From the NCBI RefSeq assembly GCF_014137995.1, contig NZ_JACGWV010000002.1:310001-374000 (forward strand): 64,000 nt of DNA, read 5' to 3'. The translations under genes were made by a program, and so were the position numbers. Position 1 is the first letter of the stretch. Each line of letters opens with the position of its first letter. Below, piece by piece: positions 26,071 through 34,749 of the stretch. This stretch comes from Promicromonospora sukumoe. Its GTDB lineage: Bacteria > Actinomycetota > Actinomycetes > Actinomycetales > Cellulomonadaceae. The notes beneath the pieces were generated by a model. That model worked only from the letters and a program-made list of their open reading frames with translations. It searched no databases and was not told where the DNA came from.

Positions 26071-26697
26071 TCAGCGCTTCGGGTACAGCAGCTCGAACCG
26101 CTCGCACACGATCGGCATGTCCTCCGAGAACTCGCGGCCCTCGCCCAGGGTGCGGCGGAAGTACGCCTCGTGCCCGGCACGCCACGACTCGAGCGTGCGG
26201 TCGTCCTCGCCCTCCGCGGCCGCGAAGTCGTCGTCGACCTCGTCGAACGTGGTGGTCACGACGCTCGTGGTGCGGATCAGCGCGCGCGGGTGGCGGTCGC
26301 CGTCCAGCAGGATCGACAGCTCGCCGACCAGCGGGAGCGGCACGCCCTCGTCGTCGTAGTCCCACAGCGCGGACGACGTCGCCGTCTTGTCCCCCGCGAG
26401 GACCGCCGCCAGGAGCGTCTCCGCGAGCTCGGGCTCGTCGCCGAACGACCAGGCCTGCGGCGGCACCGTCTCGCTCACGGTGTGCCCGACGACGACGCTC
26501 GCCTTCGCCATGCCGGCGTACTGGCGGGTCGCGGCCCAGAAGTCAAGGACCTCGGCGGCGAGCTCCGCGTCCTCCACCGGCACCGACTCGGGGTCGAACG
26601 TCGAGGGTTCGAACGCCGGCTCGGACCCGTGCTCGGACCCGTGCTCGGACTCGGGCTCGCTGTCGTCCGCGGCCTGCGGATTCACGTCGTTGGTCAC
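26071..26697 (-). CDS. ASCH domain-containing protein
   Basis: A 208-residue protein. Residues about 10-45 are a Glu/Ser/His-rich segment with SEHGSEHGSEP repeats. The ASCH core follows: AWSFGDEPELAETLL, GDKTATSSALWDY (conserved GxKTaT motif), PLVGELSILLDGD, and EFSEDMPIVCERFELLYPKR. ASCH proteins are RNA-binding or ribonuclease-like; no activity can be asserted. GTG 26697 is chosen with AGGA upstream. It is divergent from the betaine importer. Confidence 0.82.
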   Translation of the reverse strand: MTNDVNPQAADDSEPESEHGSEHGSEPAFEPSTFDPESVPVEDAELAAEVLDFWAATRQYAGMAKASVVVGHTVSETVPPQAWSFGDEPELAETLLAAVLAGDKTATSSALWDYDDEGVPLPLVGELSILLDGDRHPRALIRTTSVVTTTFDEVDDDFAAAEGEDDRTLESWRAGHEAYFRRTLGEGREFSEDMPIVCERFELLYPKR

Positions 26698-26827
26698 GGG
26701 GACATCCTGCCCTAACGACGCCGTCGGGCGGCGCTCGGGGGCCAGTGACGAAAACTGAACGATCCGATAACGAACGCTTACGCAGTTTGCATGTGTGTGA
26801 CCAGTCATGGTCGGGTGAAGGACGGTT

Positions 26828-26850
26828 CACGCCGTAGAGGCGTGTTTTTT
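26828..26850 (+). terminator. Intrinsic terminator in the proV leader (possible attenuator)
   Basis: A 6-bp stem CACGCC/GGCGTG with a 5-nt loop followed directly by six T. It points towards proV and lies 51 bp before its GTG. The only upstream gene is divergent, so no upstream coding transcript needs terminating here. An attenuator, riboswitch expression platform or the end of a short RNA are the options. A small inverted repeat GACCA/TGGTC (26799-26812) lies just upstream. Confidence 0.6.
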
Positions 26851-26854
26851 CGAG

Positions 26855-26889
26855 AATTTTCCTGCCGAGACCAATTTTCCTGCCAAGAC
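26855..26889 (+). repeat. Tandem 18-bp repeat before proV
   Basis: Two copies, AATTTTCCTGCCGAGAC (26855-26871) and AATTTTCCTGCCAAGAC (26873-26889), differ at one base and sit between the leader terminator and the proV ribosome binding site (GAGGGGG). The AT-rich half is unusual in this GC-rich genome. Function unknown. Confidence 0.75.
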
Positions 26890-26900
26890 GAGGGGGCTCT

Positions 26901-28181
26901 GTGCCAGCTATCGAGGCACACCACCTGTACAAGGTGTTCGGACGAAAGGGCCGCGAGGGCGTCAAGCGCCTCGAGGCCGGCGCCGGCACCGACGAGCTGA
27001 AGGATGCCGGTCTCACACCCGCGGTCATCGACGCGTCGTTCACCGTGGAAGAAGGCGAGATCTTCGTCGTCATGGGCCTGTCCGGGTCCGGCAAGTCGAC
27101 GCTGATCCGCATGATCAACGGGCTCCACCCACCGACCTCCGGGCACGTGGAGCTCTACGGCGAGAACATCACCGCCGCGACGGGCAAGGACCTGCGGCGG
27201 CTGCGCCGCCAGCGGATCAGCATGGTGTTCCAGCACTTCGCGCTGTTCCCGCACCGCTCGGTCATCGACAACGCCGCCTACGGCCTGGAGACCCAGGGCG
27301 TCGGCAAGGAGGAGCGTCGCGCGCGTGCACACGAAGCCCTGGAGCTGTGCGGCCTGACCGGCTGGGACGAGCACCTGCCGAGCGAGCTGTCCGGCGGCAT
27401 GCAGCAGCGCGTGGGCCTGGCCCGCGCGCTGGCGGCCGACACGGACATCCTGCTGATGGACGAGGCGTTCAGCGCCCTCGACCCGCTGATCCGGCGGGAC
27501 ATGCAGGACCAGCTCATCGAGCTGCAGCAGAAGCTCGGCAAGACGATCCTGTTCATCACCCACGACCTCAACGAGGCCATGCGCATCGGCGACAGGATCG
27601 CGATGATGCGCAACGGGCGGATCGTCCAGGTCGGCACCGCCGAGGAGATCCTCACCGACCCGGCCAACTACTACGTGGCGCAGTTTGTCGCCGACGTGGA
27701 CCGTACCCGCGTGCTGACGGCGGCGTCCGTCATGGAACCGCCGGCCGCCGTCCTCGGGGCCGAGCAGGGACCGCGCGCCGCGCACAAGCTGATGCGCGAG
27801 CACCAGATCCCCGCCATGTTCGTCACCGGACGTGACCGCACCCTGAAGGGGTACGTCTCCGAGGACGAGGTGGGCCGGCACCTGGACCAGAAGGACCTCA
27901 CCGGCCTGCTGCGCCCCGTGCCCGACGTCGCCCGCGTGTCCGCGGAGACCTCGCTCGCCGACCTGTTCGGCCCGGCGGCCGAGACCCCGGCCATCGCCGT
28001 GGTCGACGACGCCGGACGGCTCGTCGGCGTCGTCCCGCGCATCACGCTGCTCTCGGCGCTCGCCGCGCACGCGGAGCCGGACGTCGCGGACGCTCCCGTG
28101 CCGACCGACGACGAGCCCACGGACGTCACGGACGACCGGACCGACAAGGACGACCAGACCAAGGAGGCCGCCCGTGCCTGA
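26901..28181 (+). CDS. proV: Glycine betaine/proline ABC transporter ATP-binding protein
   Basis: A 426-residue OpuAA/ProV-type ATPase. Walker A GLSGSGKST, signature LSGGMQQRVGLARAL and Walker B ILLMDEAFSALD are intact. The C-terminal region from about 285 forms two CBS-like units (HKLMREHQIPAMFV and TPAIAVVDDAGRLVGV), which gate osmotic activation in relatives. The last 35 residues are an acidic low-complexity tail (DEPTDVTDDRTDKDD). GTG 26901 follows GAGGGGG. Its end overlaps proW by 8 bp. Confidence 0.93.
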   Translation: MPAIEAHHLYKVFGRKGREGVKRLEAGAGTDELKDAGLTPAVIDASFTVEEGEIFVVMGLSGSGKSTLIRMINGLHPPTSGHVELYGENITAATGKDLRRLRRQRISMVFQHFALFPHRSVIDNAAYGLETQGVGKEERRARAHEALELCGLTGWDEHLPSELSGGMQQRVGLARALAADTDILLMDEAFSALDPLIRRDMQDQLIELQQKLGKTILFITHDLNEAMRIGDRIAMMRNGRIVQVGTAEEILTDPANYYVAQFVADVDRTRVLTAASVMEPPAAVLGAEQGPRAAHKLMREHQIPAMFVTGRDRTLKGYVSEDEVGRHLDQKDLTGLLRPVPDVARVSAETSLADLFGPAAETPAIAVVDDAGRLVGVVPRITLLSALAAHAEPDVADAPVPTDDEPTDVTDDRTDKDDQTKEAARA

Positions 28182-29094
28182 GAGCGCCGCCCCCCTGTCG
28201 ATCGTGCCGTCCATCCCGATCGGCACCTGGCTCGAGACCGGGTTCACCTGGTTCAAGCAGACCTTCGACGCCCTCTTCGACGTGATCGGTGACCTGATCA
28301 CCGGCGCGATCAACGGGATCGCCGACCCCCTCTTGGCCGTGGACCCGCTGGTCCTCGCGGTCATCCTGGCGCTGCTCGGCTGGCTGCTGCGCAACTGGAA
28401 GCTCGGGGTCGGGACCCTGGTGGGCCTGGTCCTGATCATCGGGATGGACATGTGGGAGCCCGCCGTCGAGACCCTCGCCCTCGTGGTGGTGGCGACAGTC
28501 GTCGCGCTCGTCGTCGGCATCCCGCTGGGCATCCTCGCGGCCCGCTCGCCCGTGGTCAGCCGCATCATCAAGCCCGTCATGGACTTCATGCAGACCATGC
28601 CCGGCATGGTCTGGCTGCTGCCGGTGCTCAAGCTGTTCAGCATCGGCGTGGCCGGCGCCCTGGTCGCCACGGTGATCTTCGCCCTGCCCCCCGCCGTCCG
28701 GCTCACCGAGCTCGGCATCCGCCAGGTCGACGGCGAGGTCGTCGAGGCCGGGCAGGCCTTCGGCGCGGGCCCGCGGCAGATCCTCAAGGACATCCAGCTG
28801 CCCCTGGCCCTGCCGACCGTGATGGCCGGCGTCAACCAGGTGATCATGCTGGCCCTGTCGATGGCCGTGATCGCCGGCCTCGTCGGCGGCGGCGGCCTGG
28901 GCAACGAGGTGGTCGGCGCCATCTCGACCCTCAACCTCGCCCGCGGTTTCGACGCCGGCATCTCCGTGGTGATCCTGGCGATCTTCCTGGACCGTCTGAC
29001 GGCGTCGATCGGCTCGCGCCGTCCGGGTCACGGCCGCCTGCGCGAGCTGCGCGAGCGGTTCACGCGGACCCCGGCGACCAGCACCGCGGCCTGA
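28174..29094 (+). CDS. proW: Glycine betaine/proline ABC transporter permease
   Basis: A 306-residue permease with N-terminal amphipathic segment, then about six to seven spans. The inner binding-protein-dependent transport region covers about 100-285, including the EAA-type loop VVEAGQAFGAGPRQILKDI. The segment FMQTMPGMVWLLP is characteristic of ProW/OpuAB. GTG start overlapping the end of proV, so the genes are translationally coupled. Confidence 0.93.
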   Translation: MPESAAPLSIVPSIPIGTWLETGFTWFKQTFDALFDVIGDLITGAINGIADPLLAVDPLVLAVILALLGWLLRNWKLGVGTLVGLVLIIGMDMWEPAVETLALVVVATVVALVVGIPLGILAARSPVVSRIIKPVMDFMQTMPGMVWLLPVLKLFSIGVAGALVATVIFALPPAVRLTELGIRQVDGEVVEAGQAFGAGPRQILKDIQLPLALPTVMAGVNQVIMLALSMAVIAGLVGGGGLGNEVVGAISTLNLARGFDAGISVVILAIFLDRLTASIGSRRPGHGRLRELRERFTRTPATSTAA

Positions 29095-29218
29095 CCTCCC
29101 CCCAGCGAAGTACCCAGCGGTAACTCCAGCGGTAACCCAGCTGTATCCCCAAGAAGTACCCCTAGACGTACCCACACATACACAACGAACCCCAGTGATA
29201 CGAAACGGAAGGACACCG

Positions 29219-30112
29219 ATGATCGGCACGACCGGCAAGCGGATCGGAGCGGCCGCAGTGGCCCTCGGCCTGGGCCTCAGCCTCACGGCATGCGCCTCGG
29301 GCGAGGACGGCGGCAGCAGCGACCAGACCATCACCCTCGGCATCATCCCGTCGTGGACGGACGGTCTGAGCACCGCATACCTGTGGAAGAACGTCCTCGA
29401 GGAGGACGGGTACACGGTCGAGATCACGGAGATCAACGACGCAGCACCGCTGTACACCGGACTGGCCGAAGGCGACATCGACGTCTTCCCGTCCGCGTGG
29501 CCCGAGGTCACGCACGCCGCCTACATGGACGAGTACGGCGACGACCTGGAGGACCTCGGCACCTACTACGACGGCGCCAAGCTGACCATCGCCGTCCCCG
29601 AGTACTCCGAGCTCCAGTCGATCGAGGACCTCGTGGGCAAGAGCGCCGACTACGACGGCAAGATCGTCGGCATCGAGGCGGGCGCGGGCCTGACGAAGGC
29701 CACGCAGGAGCAGGTCATCCCGCAGTACGGCCTGGACGAGGACGGCTGGGAGCTGCAGACGTCGTCGACGCCGGCCATGCTGAACGCCCTCGACGAGGCC
29801 GTCCAGGCGCAGGAGGACATCGTCGTCACGCTGTGGCGCCCCTTCTGGGCCAACAACACCTTCCCGGTGCGCGACCTCGAGGACCCCGAGGGCGCGCTCG
29901 GCGAAGCGGAGGGCCTGCACGAGATCGCGACGCTCGGCTTCTCGGAGGAGTTCCCCGAGGTCGCCGAGATGATGGGCAAGGCCAAGCTGGACGACGAGCA
30001 GTACGGCAGCCTGGAGGACCTCGTCGTCAACGAGCACGAGGGCGACCCGGCCGCCGGCGTCGAGGCCTGGCTCGCGGACAACCAGGACTGGGTCGAGACC
30101 CTCAAGGGCTGA
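29219..30112 (+). CDS. proX: Glycine betaine-binding lipoprotein
   Basis: A 297-residue OpuAC-type binding protein with a lipobox LTAC (Cys about residue 24) after a hydrophobic signal. Trp-rich ligand-binding features include IIPSWTDGLSTAYLW, FPSAWPEVTH and VVTLWRPFWANN. GGAAGGA at 29207-29213 supports ATG 29219. The 124-bp gap after proW holds three 11-12-bp units CCAGCGGTAAC, CCAGCGGTAAC and CCAGCTGTATC (29114-29147). Confidence 0.93.
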   Translation: MIGTTGKRIGAAAVALGLGLSLTACASGEDGGSSDQTITLGIIPSWTDGLSTAYLWKNVLEEDGYTVEITEINDAAPLYTGLAEGDIDVFPSAWPEVTHAAYMDEYGDDLEDLGTYYDGAKLTIAVPEYSELQSIEDLVGKSADYDGKIVGIEAGAGLTKATQEQVIPQYGLDEDGWELQTSSTPAMLNALDEAVQAQEDIVVTLWRPFWANNTFPVRDLEDPEGALGEAEGLHEIATLGFSEEFPEVAEMMGKAKLDDEQYGSLEDLVVNEHEGDPAAGVEAWLADNQDWVETLKG

Positions 30113-30142
30113 CCCGGACCGCCGTCGGGCAACCGGACAAGA

Positions 30143-30186
30143 AGAGCGGCGCCCCACCCTCCGTGCGGAGGGTGGGGCGCCGCTCT
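30143..30186. terminator. Perfect 21-bp hairpin between proX and ilvC
   Basis: Arms 30143-30163 and 30166-30186 are perfectly complementary (AGAGCGGCGCCCCACCCTCC outward). It lies between convergent operons and can act on both transcripts. It does not belong to either palindrome family seen elsewhere. Confidence 0.78.
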
Positions 30187-30232
30187 GTCTCGCGCTACGC
30201 GCTCAGCGCGCCGACGGCCCGTGGGCCACGGC

Positions 30233-31273
<1,041 letters not shown>

Positions 31274-31318
31274 TCAGTTGATTACTCGGGTGGAAAGACG
31301 TATCGGTGGGTCGCGCGC

Positions 31319-31843
31319 TCAAGCGGACCTGACCGCGCGCTCGAACGCGCGGTCGGTGATGGACCGGGCGCCCCGGCCGATGGCCAGGGTGCCGGACTTG
31401 ACGATCTCACGGACGCCGTACGGTTCCAGCGCCGCGAGGAGCGAGTCGAGCTTCGCCGCCGGTCCCGTGGCCTCGATGACCACGGAGTCCGGCACGACGT
31501 CGACCACGCGCGCCCGGAACATCTCGACGACTTCCAGCACCCCGGTTCGGGTGGCGGCGTCGGCCCGCACCTTGACGAGCAGCAGCTCGCGGTGCACCGA
31601 CGACTCGGGTTCGAGCTCGACGATCTTGATCACGTGGATGAGCTTGTTGAGCTGCTTCGTGACCTGTTCCAGGGGGTGTTCCTCGACGTCGACGACCACG
31701 GTGATGCGCGAGATCTCCTCGTGCTCAGTGGGGCCGACGGCCAGGGAGTGGATGTTGAACGCGCGACGGGCGAACAGGCCGGCGACGCGCGTGAGCACGC
31801 CGGGCTTGTTCTCCACGAGCACGGACAGGGTGTGCCTCGACAT
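31319..31843 (-). CDS. ilvN: Acetolactate synthase small subunit
   Basis: A 174-residue regulatory subunit. The N-terminal ACT domain (SVLVENKPGVLTRVAGLFAR, then RRAFNIHSLAVGPTE) binds valine for feedback control, and the C-terminal domain (about 85-160) is complete. The ATG at 31843 lies five bp after the ilvB stop. Confidence 0.96.
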   Translation of the reverse strand: MSRHTLSVLVENKPGVLTRVAGLFARRAFNIHSLAVGPTEHEEISRITVVVDVEEHPLEQVTKQLNKLIHVIKIVELEPESSVHRELLLVKVRADAATRTGVLEVVEMFRARVVDVVPDSVVIEATGPAAKLDSLLAALEPYGVREIVKSGTLAIGRGARSITDRAFERAVRSA

Positions 31844-31848
31844 GGGGG

Positions 31849-33726
31849 TCAGTCCTCTCGCTCCCACGCCGGCGAGATGCCGCGTGCGTACTGGATGTCG
31901 TCGTTGCTGACGCCGGCGGCGACCATGGGCCACACCATCGCGTCGCGCGAGACGGTGAAGTCCACGACGACCGGCCGGTCGTCGATCTCGTTGGCCCGCT
32001 TGATCGCGGCGTCGACGTCGGAGGCGTGCTCCACGCGGATGCCCTCGCAGCCGTAGGCGTCGGCGAGCTTCACGAAGTCGGGCACGCGCATGGTGCCGTG
32101 ACCGGTGTGCAGGTCGGTGTTGGAGTAGCGCGACTCGTAGAAGAGCGTCTGCCACTGCCGCACCATGCCCAGCGAGCTGTTGTTGATCAGCGCCACCTTG
32201 ATGGGGATGTCGTTGATCGTGCAGGTGGCGAGCTCCTGGTTGGTCATCTGGAAGCAGCCGTCGCCGTCCACGGCCCAGACCGTGCGGTCCGGCTGGCCGA
32301 CCTTGGCGCCCATCGCGGCGGGGATGGAGTAGCCCATCGTGCCGAGGCCGCCGGAGTTGATCCAGGTGTTGGGGTGCTCGTAGCTGATGAACTGCGCGGC
32401 CCACATCTGGTGCTGGCCCACGCCCGCGACGTAGATCGCGTCCGGCCCGGTCATCTCGCCCAGGCGCTGGATCACGTGCTGCGGCGAGAGGTGACCGTCC
32501 TCGGGCTGGTTGTAGCCGCGGGGGTAGGTGCGGCGCCACTCGTCGAGCTGGCGCCACCAGCCCTCGACGTCGGGCCTGCCGTGCGCCTCGTGCTCCTTGG
32601 CCAGCTCGGGCAGCAGGTCGCCGATGACCTCGCGGAGGTCGCCCACGATCGGCACGTCGGCCTCGCGGTTCTTGCCGATCTCGGCGGGGTCGATGTCCGC
32701 GTGGATGATCGCGGCCAGCGGCGCGAAGCTCGACAGCTTGCCGGTCACGCGGTCGTCGAACCGGGCGCCGAGCGCGAACACGAGGTCCGCCTTCTGCAGC
32801 GCGGCGACGGCGGGCACCGTGCCGTGCATGCCGGGCATGCCCAGGTGCTGCGGGTGGCTGTCGGGCACGGCGCCGCGCGCCATCAGCGTGGTGACGACGG
32901 GCGCCCCGGACAGGTCGACGAGCTGGCGCAGCAGGTCCGCCGCGCCGGCGCGGATCACGCCACCACCCACGTACAGGACCGGGCGCCGGGCCGTGGCCAG
33001 CAGCTTCGCGGCCTCGCGGATCTGCTTGGAGTGCGGCTTGGTCACGGGGTGGTAGCCCGGCAGGTTCAGCTCCTGCGGCCACGAGAACGAGGTGCGCGAC
33101 TGCATCGCCGACTTCGCGATGTCCACGAGCACCGGCCCCGGCCGCCCGGTCGAGGCGATGTGGAACGCCTCGGCGATGGTGCGCGGGATCTCGGCCGGGT
33201 CGGTGACCAGGTAGGAGTGCTTGGTGATCGGCATCGTGATGCCGACGATGTCCGCCTCCTGGAACGCGTCGGTCCCGATCGCGGAGGCGCCGACCTGGCC
33301 GGTGATCGCCACCATCGGGATCGAGTCCATGTTCGCGTCGGCGATGGGCGTCACCAGGTTCGTGGCACCGGGGCCCGACGTCGCCATGGTGACGCCGACC
33401 CGGCCCGTCGCGTGGGCGTAGCCCGACGCCGCGTGACCGCCGCCCTGCTCGTGCCGCACGAGGATGTGCCGGAGCTTCGCGGAGTCCATCAGCGGGTCGT
33501 AGGTGGGCAGGATCGCGCCGCCGGGGATGCCGAAGACGACCTCCGCCCCAACCTCCTCGAGCGAGCGGACGATCGACTGCGCGCCCGTCACCTCCTCCGG
33601 CCCGACGCGCGGTGCCGCGTGGTCGAGCTCGGCCTTGCCGCCTACGCGGGACCGAAGCTCGGTGCGCACCTGGTCACGCGCCTCGGCGCGCGCGGCGATC
33701 TGTGCGGGTGTCGGTGTGCCGGTCAT
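31849..33726 (-). CDS. ilvB: Acetolactate synthase large subunit
   Basis: A 625-residue thiamine-diphosphate enzyme joining two pyruvates, or pyruvate and 2-oxobutyrate. The catalytic Glu is in [18 protein letters not shown] (about residue 92), FAD-domain residues lie about 200-350, and the TPP motif is [14 protein letters not shown]...NNSSLG. About 40 extra polar residues precede the first domain. First gene of the operon, 126 bp after a leader peptide and terminator. Confidence 0.97.
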   Translation of the reverse strand: MTGTPTPAQIAARAEARDQVRTELRSRVGGKAELDHAAPRVGPEEVTGAQSIVRSLEEVGAEVVFGIPGGAILPTYDPLMDSAKLRHILVRHEQGGGHAASGYAHATGRVGVTMATSGPGATNLVTPIADANMDSIPMVAITGQVGASAIGTDAFQEADIVGITMPITKHSYLVTDPAEIPRTIAEAFHIASTGRPGPVLVDIAKSAMQSRTSFSWPQELNLPGYHPVTKPHSKQIREAAKLLATARRPVLYVGGGVIRAGAADLLRQLVDLSGAPVVTTLMARGAVPDSHPQHLGMPGMHGTVPAVAALQKADLVFALGARFDDRVTGKLSSFAPLAAIIHADIDPAEIGKNREADVPIVGDLREVIGDLLPELAKEHEAHGRPDVEGWWRQLDEWRRTYPRGYNQPEDGHLSPQHVIQRLGEMTGPDAIYVAGVGQHQMWAAQFISYEHPNTWINSGGLGTMGYSIPAAMGAKVGQPDRTVWAVDGDGCFQMTNQELATCTINDIPIKVALINNSSLGMVRQWQTLFYESRYSNTDLHTGHGTMRVPDFVKLADAYGCEGIRVEHASDVDAAIKRANEIDDRPVVVDFTVSRDAMVWPMVAAGVSNDDIQYARGISPAWERED

Positions 33727-33782
33727 GCGGTTCTCCTGCCGTCGCGCCCCGTCCTGGGGCGAAAGCGAGCGTTCGTGACAAC

Positions 33783-33821
33783 AAAAAAACCCCGGGTCCT
33801 TTGGTGAAAGGACTGCCAGGG
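33783..33821 (-). terminator. Attenuator terminator of ilvB
   Basis: On the minus strand, CCCTGG-CA-GTCCTTT pairs with AAAGGAC-CCGGGG across a CACC loop, with a bulged CA, and is followed by seven T. It lies between the leader peptide and ilvB, the expected place for ribosome-mediated attenuation. Confidence 0.88.
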
Positions 33822-33851
33822 TGAGCGCGCGGACGATGCCTGTGCTGGGGC

Positions 33852-33896
33852 CTAGGCCGCGCGCTCAGGAAGTACTACAAGAATGATCGTCTGCAC
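33852..33896 (-). CDS. ilvB leader peptide
   Basis: A 14-residue [17 protein letters not shown] with GTG start. The run Ile-Ile-Leu-Val-Val-Leu senses all three branched-chain amino acids at once. It lies about 30 bp before the terminator hairpin. With the promoter below, transcription would start almost at the GTG, so the leader may be translated leaderless. Confidence 0.88.
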   Translation of the reverse strand: MQTIILVVLPERAA

Positions 33897-33903
33897 GTCA
33901 CGC

Positions 33904-33932
33904 ACGTTACGCCGAAAAGTCGCCGGTGTCAC
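33904..33932 (-). promoter_or_regulatory. Promoter of the ilvBNC operon
   Basis: On the minus strand, -35 GTGACA (33932-33927), a 17-bp spacer and -10 TAACGT (33909-33904). The predicted start is about 33897, right at the leader peptide GTG. Confidence 0.6.
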
Positions 33933-33984
33933 TCAGCGGGCCAAAGGTCCCACGATCCGAGACACAGCCCTGTCCTTCTCCCCC

Positions 33985-34749
33985 TCAGCGTACGTCCCGA
34001 CGCTCGAACACGACCCGGCCGAGCAGCGCCAGCACCACGGTGATGCCGAGCAGCAGGAGCCCGCTGTGCAGGTACGCGTCCGCCAGGAAACCGTGGTCGG
34101 GCAGGACGGCCTGGGTGCCCCGCACCCAGGTGTCCGCGTTCGTGAACGGCAGCCAGCCGCGGACGCCGGACGATGCGCTCGGCGCCACCTGCTCCTCGGC
34201 CAGGAACCAGACCGTCGCCAGGCCGACCGCGATCCACCAGCGCCCCACCAGCAGCCCGACGGCCGCGCCGCCCACCGCCGCGGACACCGCGAGCGCCACC
34301 ACCCGGACGCCGCACCAGGTCAGCGCCTCCACGAGGTCCGACGGCGGGCCGCCCAGCACCCCGGCGCGCGCGTGCGCCCCGTACATGCCGAACCCCAGCA
34401 GGGCGCAGGCCGCCGCGATGCCGGGCACCACGGCGAGGCCGGCCGCCGCGAGCTTGCTCCAGTAGACGCGGCCCCGTCGGGGCTCGACGGTCAGCAGCGT
34501 GCGCGTCCCGCCCTGCGCCGCGGTCCCCGTCACGAGCAGCACGCCCGCCACGTAGGCGAGGAACACCGACGTCATCGCGTAGAACGAGATCTGCCCCTGT
34601 TCGAGCATCGCCGCCAGCGTGAACGCCTCGGGCTCGAACGCCGTCACCGCGACCGCCAGCGCCACGTGCGCGAGCATCCCCACGGCGATCCACCGGATCG
34701 CCGGCCGCACGGCGAACCGACGCAGCTCCGCCCACAACAGCCCCATCAT
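33985..34749 (-). CDS. ABC-2 type permease partnered with the repeat-tailed ATPase
   Basis: A 254-residue membrane protein with six hydrophobic segments. It has ABC-2 features such as the cytoplasmic stretch GTRTLLTVEPRRGRVYWSKL between spans two and three. It overlaps the ATPase gene by ATGA. Homologues in this arrangement are BcrB-like exporters; the substrate is unknown. Confidence 0.75.
   Translation of the reverse strand: MMGLLWAELRRFAVRPAIRWIAVGMLAHVALAVAVTAFEPEAFTLAAMLEQGQISFYAMTSVFLAYVAGVLLVTGTAAQGGTRTLLTVEPRRGRVYWSKLAAAGLAVVPGIAAACALLGFGMYGAHARAGVLGGPPSDLVEALTWCGVRVVALAVSAAVGGAAVGLLVGRWWIAVGLATVWFLAEEQVAPSASSGVRGWLPFTNADTWVRGTQAVLPDHGFLADAYLHSGLLLLGITVVLALLGRVVFERRDVR

Noticed and set aside
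26698..26900. Known c-di-AMP (ydaO-type) riboswitch upstream of proV
   Set aside because: The conserved sequence blocks of that class are not visible; only a short terminator and repeats are present.
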